Part shown: one piece after another, positions 9,099 through 15,794 of the stretch | Layout of the letters: every line of letters starts with the position of its first letter | How positions within the stretch are numbered: position 1 is the stretch's first letter | Assembly (NCBI GenBank): GCA_910576815.1 | Contig: CAJTKA010000004.1 | Span: forward strand, 1 to 64,000 | Source: an uncultured Lachnospiraceae bacterium | GTDB lineage: Bacteria > Bacillota > Clostridia > Lachnospirales > Lachnospiraceae | Direction: 5' to 3' | Length of the DNA: 64,000 nucleotides | Translations under genes and position numbers: made by a program | Notes under the pieces: generated by a model | The model's input: only the letters and a program-made list of their open reading frames with translations | What the model was told of the DNA's origin: nothing | The model's database searches: none

Positions 9099-9473
9099 AT
9101 GAAAAAAATCAATTACATCAAACAGCCTACCGAATATTTATGCGGTCAAGCCTGTGTAGCCATGCTTGCCGGCGTGACGGTCGAAGAAGTTGTTTCCGTT
9201 ATGAAAAATGACAAAGGAACGGGGAAAAAGGATATTGAAGCGGCTTTGAATCATTATGGAATCAAACAGGCCAAGACGATGACGAAAGCCGACAACACTT
9301 CTGTTTTGCCAAAAGCATGTATCCTAAAAGTTCTGCTTCCCAAATATGCCCACTGGATCTTATACTATGATGGAAGATATTATGATCCGGAATTTGGATT
9401 GACGGATACGTTATATCAAAAGGCAAGAATCCAAGCCTATCTGGAGATTTTTATGGATGAGGAATTTTCTTGA
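9099..9473 (+). CDS. Small C39-like papain-fold protein
   Basis: A 124-aa protein with the peptidase C39 layout. The nucleophile-type Cys is in YLCGQACVAMLAG (residues about 14-26), and the His is in HWILYYDGRYYDPEFG (about 85-100) with the downstream Asp. There is no signal peptide or transporter domain, unlike bacteriocin exporters. It may be a stand-alone cysteine peptidase or BtrH-like acyl/peptide-processing protein. AAGGAAA precedes ATG 9099. It lies between a regulator and an acetyltransferase on the same strand, a loose operon. Confidence 0.75.
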   Translation: MKKINYIKQPTEYLCGQACVAMLAGVTVEEVVSVMKNDKGTGKKDIEAALNHYGIKQAKTMTKADNTSVLPKACILKVLLPKYAHWILYYDGRYYDPEFGLTDTLYQKARIQAYLEIFMDEEFS

Positions 9474-9509
9474 AGATTTTTTACTAAGCAGAGATAAAAG
9501 GAGCATGGT

Positions 9510-9953
9510 ATGGAACTCGTATTGGCAAAATCACAGGATGCACTCGTGCTTACTTCTATATCCAAGAGAGCATTTGAGTCAGATATCACAGTCGGGAGTC
9601 CGCAGGCAGGCGGACCTCCCGGCTATCAGTCCCGCAAATTTCATCAAAAAATGGCAGCGCAGAAGCATTTATATACCTTCTACCAGGACCGCCTGATCGT
9701 TGGCGGAGCCATTTTATTTAAGGATGGGGCGCATCTCCATATTGGAAGAATCTTTATTGATCCCGAACATTTTCGCAAGGGTCTGGGGATACAGTTGATG
9801 GAACTGATAGAGGATCTCTTTCCCGACGTCACTACATTTTCTCTGGATACGCCCTTGTGGAATATCCGCACCAACAATTTTTATCAAAAGCTAGGCTATG
9901 AAATGGAAAGGACGGATCAGGAGTTCGCCTATTATGGCAAGAAAAAAGGATAA
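9510..9953 (+). CDS. GNAT-family N-acetyltransferase
   Basis: A 147-aa cytoplasmic acetyltransferase. The acetyl-CoA-binding motif A is FIDPEHFRKGLGIQLMELIE near residues 88-107, with the C-terminal NNFYQKLGYEM motif near 130. The substrate is not predictable. AAAGGAG lies 7 bp upstream of ATG 9510. The gene follows the C39-like gene by 36 bp and precedes the GH43 gene, which has its own promoter. Confidence 0.88.
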   Translation: MELVLAKSQDALVLTSISKRAFESDITVGSPQAGGPPGYQSRKFHQKMAAQKHLYTFYQDRLIVGGAILFKDGAHLHIGRIFIDPEHFRKGLGIQLMELIEDLFPDVTTFSLDTPLWNIRTNNFYQKLGYEMERTDQEFAYYGKKKG

Positions 9954-9962
9954 TTTATTTCC

Positions 9963-9991
9963 TTGCATCCTCAACAAAGATTTCATATAAT
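9963..9991 (+). promoter_or_regulatory. SigA-type promoter of the GH43 gene
   Basis: TTGCAT (9963-9968), 17 bp, TATAAT (9986-9991). The predicted start near 9998 leaves a leader of about 25 bases with AAAGGAG before ATG 10023. This also rules out the upstream ATG at 9963 as the start codon. Confidence 0.75.
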
Positions 9992-10022
9992 GTATGTATT
10001 AACCTGCAAAGGAGATACGCTT

Positions 10023-11372
10023 ATGCCCAATCCCTATCTTCCCGGCTGGGAGTACATACCTGACGGTGAACCCAGAGTTTTCGGAGATCGAGTCTACATT
10101 TACGGCTCTCATGACAAGGCCGGCTCAGACCATTTTTGCGACTACGTGTTAAAGTGCTGGAGCGCACCGCTAGATCATCTCGACCAATGGGTCTGCCATG
10201 GCGACATTTTTCATACCATGCCTGACAGAGACCATCCCGCAGACACCGACTGGACAGGCGATGAAAATCAACTGTTTGCCCCGGACGTCGTGGAAAAGGA
10301 CGGCAAATACTATCTCTATGCTTACATCATCGGCGCAAAGGGCTGTGTGGCAGTCAGTGACAGGCCTGAGGGGCCTTTTAAACTGTTGTCGAAATATCAA
10401 TACACCATTCCGGATTCCATCTGCTGTGACGGCTGGTTCATTGATCCCGGCGTGCTGGTGGACAAGGACGGAAAAGTGTATATCTACTGCGGATATGAGC
10501 GCTCCTTCATGGCTCAGATCAATCCTGAGAATATGTATGAAGTGCTGGACGGGACCTGCATCGAGCACATCATTCCCTGCGAAATCACCCAGGAAGGCGG
10601 ATTTACGAGCAAGGAGACTCTTTTCTTCGAAGCCGCGTCCCTGCGCAGAGTAGGAGACACCTATTATCTCATCTATTCCCCAAAACAGGGAAGCAGACTG
10701 GCCTATGCTACTGCAGAAAGCCCCACAGGGCCTTTTACCTACAGAGGTTACATTGTGGACAACGGCGTGGATTACCCCGGGGGAAACAATCATGGTTCCA
10801 TTGCCTGCATCAACGGCCAATGGTATATCTTCTATCATCGGATGACTAACGGTTCGATCATGTCCAGACGGGCGTGTGTAGAGCGTATCGAGATTCTGGC
10901 GGACGGCTCCATCCCTTCTGTAGAGATGACCTCGCTGGGTTTTCAGGATTCTCTGTGTCCCTATCAGGAAACACCTGCTGACCTTGCCTGCGTCCTTACG
11001 GGAGGATGCTTTATCACGGAAAAGAATGTGTTTGAGCGTGTGATCACCAACGTCCGTGAGGGCTGTATCATCGGATATAAGTATTTTGATTTCGGCGAGG
11101 ATTTTTCCAGCGAAACCATGGAATTTTCCGCACAGATAGGTGGCTGCGGCAGTGATTGCCAGATTTCCATACGAATCGACAGCCCCGAAGGGGAGGAAAT
11201 CGGTCAGTGTGCGGTAGGGCATGGAGACGGGATCGTCAGCTGTATTGTGAAAAAGGTCACGGGACGGCACGCGCTGTACCTGGCAGCGACCACCGAGTAT
11301 CAGGGATGGACGGCTGCTTATTTTAAGGATCGTTGTCTGTTTGAGCTGAAATCTTTTGTCTTTATGAAATAG
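10023..11372 (+). CDS. Glycoside hydrolase family 43 enzyme with C-terminal carbohydrate-binding domain
   Basis: A 449-aa protein. A five-bladed propeller of the GH43 type covers about residues 1-310. It opens with NPYLPGWEYIPDGEPRVFGD, then QLFAPDVVEKDGKYYLYAY, FIDPGVLVDKDGKVYIYCGY and FFEAASLRRVGDTYYLIYSP. The acidic catalytic positions typical of the family can be seen in D, D and E of these blades. The last 120 residues resemble a CBM6-type beta-sandwich. There is no signal peptide, so it acts inside the cell on imported arabino- or xylo-oligosaccharides or similar. Start chosen by AAAGGAG upstream of ATG 10023 and the promoter at 9963. Confidence 0.88.
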   Translation: MPNPYLPGWEYIPDGEPRVFGDRVYIYGSHDKAGSDHFCDYVLKCWSAPLDHLDQWVCHGDIFHTMPDRDHPADTDWTGDENQLFAPDVVEKDGKYYLYAYIIGAKGCVAVSDRPEGPFKLLSKYQYTIPDSICCDGWFIDPGVLVDKDGKVYIYCGYERSFMAQINPENMYEVLDGTCIEHIIPCEITQEGGFTSKETLFFEAASLRRVGDTYYLIYSPKQGSRLAYATAESPTGPFTYRGYIVDNGVDYPGGNNHGSIACINGQWYIFYHRMTNGSIMSRRACVERIEILADGSIPSVEMTSLGFQDSLCPYQETPADLACVLTGGCFITEKNVFERVITNVREGCIIGYKYFDFGEDFSSETMEFSAQIGGCGSDCQISIRIDSPEGEEIGQCAVGHGDGIVSCIVKKVTGRHALYLAATTEYQGWTAAYFKDRCLFELKSFVFMK

Positions 11373-11399
11373 TGAATTAGATTTCATTTGATATTTTTC

Positions 11400-11428
11400 T
11401 TGAATATCATAATTTAATATGCTATATT
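11400..11428 (+). promoter_or_regulatory. Promoter of the antitoxin RNA
   Basis: TTGAAT (11400-11405), 17 bp, TATATT (11423-11428), preceded by TGC (extended -10). Predicted start is near 11435, just before the conserved GGAACAACC block. It mirrors the toxin promoter at 11709-11737. Confidence 0.7.
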
Positions 11429-11434
11429 ATAATC

Positions 11435-11527
11435 ATAAAAGGAACAACCACCCACAAGGGGTTGACCTAAGCTAAAATGACAGAATTGCCACCCTCGCTA
11501 CTGGCCAAGTTTACAAGGGTGGTTTTT
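11435..11527 (+). ncRNA. Antisense antitoxin RNA of a type I toxin-antitoxin system
   Basis: A predicted RNA of about 90 bases runs from the 11400 promoter to an intrinsic terminator: CCACCCT (11489-11495) pairs with AGGGTGG (11516-11522), then TTTTT. It runs against the toxin gene at 11557-11640. It would be complementary to the 3' untranslated part of the toxin mRNA, as in RatA/TxpA-like pairs of Bacillus. No frame in it looks coding. The 5' end shares GGAACAACC and GTTGACCT with the toxin RNA. Confidence 0.68.
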
Positions 11528-11700
11528 CTGCGCCTATTGCTAGGACTTGAAAAACGCTACTGACTCATCATTACGATTAAGGTCAGCAATGCAAGAATGA
11601 ACATTCCAAAAGACATCAAATCTTTGAAATCATATTTCATCCGCACCACCTCCCATCTATGTAATAGGAGGTCAACACCTTGCAGTGACACGGTTGTTCC
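11441..11700. repeat. Inverted repeat flanking the toxin-antitoxin locus
   Basis: The left arm 11441-11468 contains GGAACAACC and CAAGGGGTTGACCT. The right arm 11669-11700 read on the minus strand contains GGAACAACC and CAAGGTGTTGACCT. Both RNAs therefore start with nearly the same sequence. The promoters outside the arms are also similar, which suggests the two transcription units arose by inverted duplication. Confidence 0.65.
11557..11640 (-). CDS. 27-residue holin-like membrane toxin (type I TA)
   Basis: The 27-aa peptide starts MKYDFKDLMSFGMFILALLT and ends in a hydrophobic helix with MMSQ. A short charged N-terminus followed by a single membrane helix is the layout of the BsrE/TxpA/putative holin-like toxin group. 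GGGAGGTGG lies about 5 bp upstream of ATG 11640. Convergent transcription from 11400 makes an antisense RNA over the mRNA 3' end. Killing activity is inferred from layout, not shown. Confidence 0.72.
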   Translation of the reverse strand: MKYDFKDLMSFGMFILALLTLIVMMSQ

Positions 11701-11708
11701 GTATTCAA

Positions 11709-11737
11709 AGCTTAGCATATAATATGAAATTTTGCAA
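11709..11737 (-). promoter_or_regulatory. Promoter of the toxin mRNA
   Basis: On the minus strand TTGCAA (11737-11732), 17 bp, TAAGCT (11714-11709) preceded by TGC. The -10 is weak and relies on the extended TGN. The predicted start is near 11701, giving a leader of about 60 bases before ATG 11640. It is the mirror image of the antitoxin promoter. Confidence 0.5.
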
Positions 11738-11808
11738 CTATTTATAACATATTTTTTATCATCTAAGCGACCATTCTTTCTGCATATTTCAATTCTGCAA
11801 ACCAGAAT

Positions 11809-12012
11809 TTACCGCACAATAAACCTCATCAGATGATACGTCGGCACATCATCCACAAACCCGACAGACTGATACAGCCGATACCCGTCCTCTGTGGATT
11901 TCAAATCGACAACGCTCAGATTTTTATCAGCGGCATCTGCCAGCAGTCTTTCCATGATCTGTCTCGCGTACCCTTTGTGGCGGTAAGATGGCTTGGTGTA
12001 CACATTTAACAC
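11809..12012 (-). pseudogene. C-terminal remnant of a GNAT acetyltransferase
   Basis: The open frame (GTG 12012) encodes NVYTKPSYRHKGYARQIMER and LYQSVGFVDD, which are motif A and the C-terminal strand of a GNAT enzyme. Only about 67-75 residues remain and the first half of the fold is missing. Reading upstream, the frame continues nine residues past the GTG codon and then meets TAA at 12037-12039. No ribosome site fits. It is best read as a decayed gene. TTTGCAGAATTG-type repeats lie on both sides (11788-11801 and 12087-12101), possibly marking the deletion. Confidence 0.75.
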
Positions 12013-12078
12013 TGTTCCTGTTCTGCAGGTAAAAGGTTACATATTTTTTCAGGGATTTCAAGCAAGCTGACAAAATCA

Positions 12079-12102
12079 GAAATGATTTTGCAGGATTGGA
12101 AT
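12079..12102 (+). repeat. Second copy of the 24-base TTTGCAGRATTGGAA repeat
   Basis: GAAATGATTTTGCAGGATTG followed by GAAT matches 6698-6721 at 23 of 24 positions. A related inverted copy (TTTGCAGAATTGAA on the minus strand) is at 11788-11801. The copy lies about 120 bp upstream of the AraC-family gene. Confidence 0.55.
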
Positions 12103-12218
12103 GCGGAAAATTTATTTTACTTTGTAAAAGTGGTATGTTATATTAAATCCACCATCAAATCAATCTTTCGTACAAGTGCATGAAAGTCTTGTATTCATAG
12201 CATGAAAGGATACCCTGT

Positions 12219-13082
12219 ATGTTTCAGTCATTATTTCAATATATTGAAGTTCATCTGGATCAAAAAGTCGATATCGGTGATGCTGCAAAATCTGCCGGAT
12301 ATTCTGCGTCACATCTGCACAGGCTTTTTACATTTGCGTATGGCATCTCTGTCGCTGATTACATTCGAAAAAGAAAACTTACCAACAGCTTACCTCTTTT
12401 ACTGGATCGCAGTAAAAGTATATTAGAGATTGCTATGGTTTGCGGTTATGAATATGAACAATCCTTTTCTCGCGCGTTTAAGGATGAATTTGGCATGACT
12501 CCCGGAAAATACCGCATGACGCAGCCTATCCTTAATATAACCCCGCCCATCCACGATTATGGATATACATGCGGCAGCGGCCTATTATTTGGTCCTGAGT
12601 TTGTCATGTTCCCCGAAATCACGCTGATTGGAACAGAACATGATATTCCTTATCAGGACTCATTGTGGCTCTGTCCGGAAGTTGCCTTACGTTTCTGGGA
12701 TCACGATAGGCACCTCATTCAAAACATGACAAACAATCATGTATATTATGGGCTAACGCATCATCTTGGAGCAGGATACTCTTACTCAAAATACATGACT
12801 GCAGTAGCGTGTGATCATACAAATGAAATTCCGGAAGGTATGAAGGCAGAATCTTTCGGGGGATATTCCTGCATAAAATTTCATTACATTGGCAGGCATC
12901 ACTACCGGGAACTTTCACAGGAAACGGCACAAGCTATGTATGCTGCCATCGGAGAATACTGTCATACAGAAGATCCACCCTCCAAGATCCATCTGGAGAA
13001 AATAGACATCGACGAATTTGACGGCGAATACTGTCTTTTTGAGTTTTATATGCCTCTAAAAAAAGATTCTCATACAACATGA
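12219..13082 (+). CDS. AraC-family regulator with C-terminal GyrI-like domain
   Basis: A 287-aa protein with the Rob/SoxS-type order. Two helix-turn-helices occupy residues 1-102 (IGDAAKSAGYSASHLHRLF, then ILEIAMVCGYEYEQSFSRAF and the FGMTPGKYR signature). An AraC effector-binding/GyrI-like domain follows from about 120 to 280 (ITLIGTEHDIPYQ at its start, CLFEFYMPLK at the end). This order suggests activation by a small hydrophobic ligand. AAAGGATA precedes ATG 12219. A free-standing GyrI-like protein follows at 13177. Confidence 0.9.
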   Translation: MFQSLFQYIEVHLDQKVDIGDAAKSAGYSASHLHRLFTFAYGISVADYIRKRKLTNSLPLLLDRSKSILEIAMVCGYEYEQSFSRAFKDEFGMTPGKYRMTQPILNITPPIHDYGYTCGSGLLFGPEFVMFPEITLIGTEHDIPYQDSLWLCPEVALRFWDHDRHLIQNMTNNHVYYGLTHHLGAGYSYSKYMTAVACDHTNEIPEGMKAESFGGYSCIKFHYIGRHHYRELSQETAQAMYAAIGEYCHTEDPPSKIHLEKIDIDEFDGEYCLFEFYMPLKKDSHTT

Positions 13083-13176
13083 TTAAAAAAGTTCATTTTT
13101 TACAATGCCGCTGCGATATATTAAAAACGTCGGGCACAACAAAATATTATTACAGAAAAAGATTTGGAGGTACAAA

Positions 13177-13614
13177 ATGCAAAGTATAAGAATTTATGAA
13201 ATGCCCTCTTGTAAAATGGTTTCCTCGGGAAAAGGGATGTTTGGAGACGGAAATTTCGCGCTATTTGAAGAATGGTTCTCCTCACAAAATCGCGGCCTTT
13301 TTCCCAAAGATTTTCTGTATTGGGCTGGAGACGGATTTGTTTGGCTGTATCAATATGAAGATGGAATGACGGTACCGCCGGAATTGGAGATAGTTGATTT
13401 TCAAGGAGGTCTTTATGCTGTTGCAACAGACATCGACCAAAAAACAGATAAGGATCATATGAATGCTGAAGTGGACAAGTTCCTGAGTGAAAATGGGCTT
13501 GAACGCGATCCGTCGCGCCCTGAGCTGGGGAATATCATCACCTCACCGCTTGTGCAAAAAATAATGGGATACGAGCAGATGGACTATTATACTCCTATTA
13601 AAGCAAGACAGTAA
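13177..13614 (+). CDS. Stand-alone GyrI-like small-molecule-binding protein
   Basis: A 145-aa cytoplasmic protein beginning MQSIRIYEMPSCKMVSSGKG. It has the GyrI-like/effector-binding fold without a DNA-binding domain (GLYAVATDIDQ central strand, LERDPSRPELG near the end). Such proteins sequester ligands, inhibit gyrase, or hydrolyse certain cyclopropanoids in characterised relatives; which applies here is unknown. GGAGG lies 6 bp upstream of ATG 13177. It probably forms a unit with the AraC gene upstream (95-bp gap). Confidence 0.75.
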   Translation: MQSIRIYEMPSCKMVSSGKGMFGDGNFALFEEWFSSQNRGLFPKDFLYWAGDGFVWLYQYEDGMTVPPELEIVDFQGGLYAVATDIDQKTDKDHMNAEVDKFLSENGLERDPSRPELGNIITSPLVQKIMGYEQMDYYTPIKARQ

Positions 13615-13744
13615 CAGTCCACAACTGTGAGTTGCGTGATAAGCTGAAAAAACAACCTGTCATATATGGACTTTCCATGATGCAGCGGGCATAATAATGA
13701 CACAGTATATTACTGCTATTAGAAAGCCAAAGGAGAAGACAGCT

Positions 13745-14998
13745 ATGTTTGATGTCAAAAAAATGGGAGAGCAGATTGCACATCTGCGCAGGGAACACAA
13801 CTACACGCAAGAACAGCTCGCGGAAAAACTAAAAGTTTCACCGCAGGCAGTCAGTAAATGGGAGAATGGAAAGGCAATACCCGAAACGCCGATGCTTTAT
13901 GATCTATCCAGACTTTTCAACTGTTCTGTGGACAGGATTCTTGATCCGTTGTCATGTGCTTTACACAATATGGACTTTCATTATGAATTTGTCCTTAAAC
14001 CGCGAATCCCCGCAGCTGATTATTCCGGTCCTGAGTGGCCTAAAAGCATCTCATCTGCTTCTCTCTTAGCTGCGATCAAATTGTTTTTTGGTTTGGAGGC
14101 GCGCAAGGACATAAAAGGTTGTCAGATCAACGATGACGAAGAATACATTTTGCAGTCAGCTATTACGAATGTATGCTTTGGCTATTCCTATGCCCCCGAT
14201 CCATGTATTCATGATAGTTTTTTACTATACGGCTTGGATTATGAGCTCCATACAAAGGCAGATCACGCAGAAGATGAATTGATTGCTCTCGCCTGCAAAC
14301 AGATTGAACACGGCTATCCTGTTATAATAATCCCCAAGGAGTATACGGACACGATTCTGGCCATCGGATTTTCCGACCATGGACAAACTTTAATAGGATT
14401 AGGATTTTTGGAGGGTGATGATCAAAAAAATGTAGGCATAAACTTTGACCAACTTCATCAATACTCAGGATGGTACAAGTCGGACTGCGATATGATGATA
14501 TTGAAGCCAGCAAGTGAAAAAATATCTTTGGAGCAGACATGTGATCATGCGCTCCATCGGGGGATAAAGTTGTTATCCAATACCAAACATTGCGGAGAAG
14601 ATAAAATGCAGGGCTACGGTTTGGTCATTTACCAAAACTGGTGTAATCTGCTTAGGGAAGAAAACCAAAGAGATGCAGATCAAATGGAATGTATTTTCCC
14701 TCATGCGTTTATTCATTATGAAAATAAACTGCGAACAAAACAGTTTTTTGAACGATGCCAAAACATCATTCCCGGCATAGATAAGGAGCTAATGACCCTG
14801 GCAATCAACCAATATCATGACATAATATCCTCCGCAACAGAAATCGCAACCATTGCTCATGAACGTAACTCCTATGCCAAAGATTCTTTGAAAGAAAAGA
14901 GAAATCATCTCATTGAAATGCTTCGCAGAAGCCGTGAGCAGGAAGAACTTGCTTTATCTTATCTGGATAAAGCAGTTCCCCTATCAAAAGCCTATTGA
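13745..14998 (+). CDS. XRE-family regulator with large uncharacterised C-terminal domain
   Basis: A 417-aa protein. An XRE helix-turn-helix covers residues 1-65 (YTQEQLAEKLKVSPQAVSKW). A roughly 230-residue domain containing CIHDSFLLYGLDYELHTK, HGYPVIIIPKEY and LAIGFSDHGQTLIGLGF suggests a papain-like BtrH/C39 fold, by impression only. A helical tail of about 100 residues (LKEKRNHLIEMLRRSREQEE) ends the protein. AAAGGAGAAG lies 6-14 bp upstream of ATG 13745. The last 15 bases overlap the convergent CPBP gene. Confidence 0.8.
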   Translation: MFDVKKMGEQIAHLRREHNYTQEQLAEKLKVSPQAVSKWENGKAIPETPMLYDLSRLFNCSVDRILDPLSCALHNMDFHYEFVLKPRIPAADYSGPEWPKSISSASLLAAIKLFFGLEARKDIKGCQINDDEEYILQSAITNVCFGYSYAPDPCIHDSFLLYGLDYELHTKADHAEDELIALACKQIEHGYPVIIIPKEYTDTILAIGFSDHGQTLIGLGFLEGDDQKNVGINFDQLHQYSGWYKSDCDMMILKPASEKISLEQTCDHALHRGIKLLSNTKHCGEDKMQGYGLVIYQNWCNLLREENQRDADQMECIFPHAFIHYENKLRTKQFFERCQNIIPGIDKELMTLAINQYHDIISSATEIATIAHERNSYAKDSLKEKRNHLIEMLRRSREQEELALSYLDKAVPLSKAY

Positions 14999-15781
14999 CA
15001 TGATCACGGCATTGGACAGTGAATGCAGCAGAACGCTGCTCCAAAGATTTTTATTGCTTTTTTCATATAATAATCCGAGCGCAAATCCCGCGATGGCCTG
15101 CTCCGTCATAATCGTTTTGAAAGCATTGACCACGTTTCCGGACACACCGTCCCAAAGATAATAGGCAAACGGAAAATGATATAACCCAAATAAAATACCG
15201 GTGATGAAAACAGCTAAATAAGGTCGTTTCAGCGTATTTGTCAGGCATCTTTGCAGAATGCCTCGAAAGAAAAATTCTTCCGTAAATCCTGCTGTCACCA
15301 TCATCAAAAGCAGAAAAACAGGAAAATTTCTCAATATCTTCAAGATATTTAGGTCCGCCATAGATGTTTCTTCACTCAGGCTAAACACAAAAAAGATGAT
15401 GCCTGTATAGATCATGCATACCAGCAATATCTTCCATCCTGTTTTTTGATCAGGAAGCCTTACTCCGATTTCTCTAAGCGTTACAATGATTTTCTCTTTT
15501 CGTATTCTCGCTGTAATCAATAATGGCAGCAAGACGAGCAGCAGCCAATTTGTGGCTTCATTTACAACGGATATCTGAAACTGATTACTAATCATGGCAA
15601 GTGCAAAATAAAAGGAAAACCATGCGATACCAAAAAGCAATTCTGATTTCGTCCCTTGTTTCAGCTCAGGCTTTGCTTTTCTAAATATGACAAAGATAAA
15701 TATCGTTATGATAACATAAAAGAAAATGATAATCGCCTCCCTGCGTACTTCATACTTTTGGGGGACACGAATTTCCCCCAT
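14984..15781 (-). CDS. CPBP-family intramembrane metalloprotease
   Basis: A 265-aa integral membrane protein with about seven helices. It carries the family motifs EEFFFRGILQR, FGLYHFPFAYY and LHSLSNAVI, holding the Glu-Glu-Arg, His and His/Asn residues of Abi/CAAX-type proteases. I start at ATG 15781, with AGGAAAG upstream, 13 bp after the GH2 stop; a longer frame from 15856 would overlap GH2 by 62 bp. The role may be immunity, prenyl-like processing or signalling; the GH2 neighbourhood gives no clear substrate. Confidence 0.82.
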   Translation of the reverse strand: MGEIRVPQKYEVRREAIIIFFYVIITIFIFVIFRKAKPELKQGTKSELLFGIAWFSFYFALAMISNQFQISVVNEATNWLLLVLLPLLITARIRKEKIIVTLREIGVRLPDQKTGWKILLVCMIYTGIIFFVFSLSEETSMADLNILKILRNFPVFLLLMMVTAGFTEEFFFRGILQRCLTNTLKRPYLAVFITGILFGLYHFPFAYYLWDGVSGNVVNAFKTIMTEQAIAGFALGLLYEKSNKNLWSSVLLHSLSNAVIMSIGF

Positions 15782-15794
15782 CAATGCATCTTTC

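Noticed and set aside
10170..11387. 405-codon open frame on the minus strand opposite the GH43 gene
   Set aside because: It lies wholly antisense to a clear GH43 gene, has no ribosome site and no recognisable motif; long antisense frames follow from the codon pattern of the real gene.
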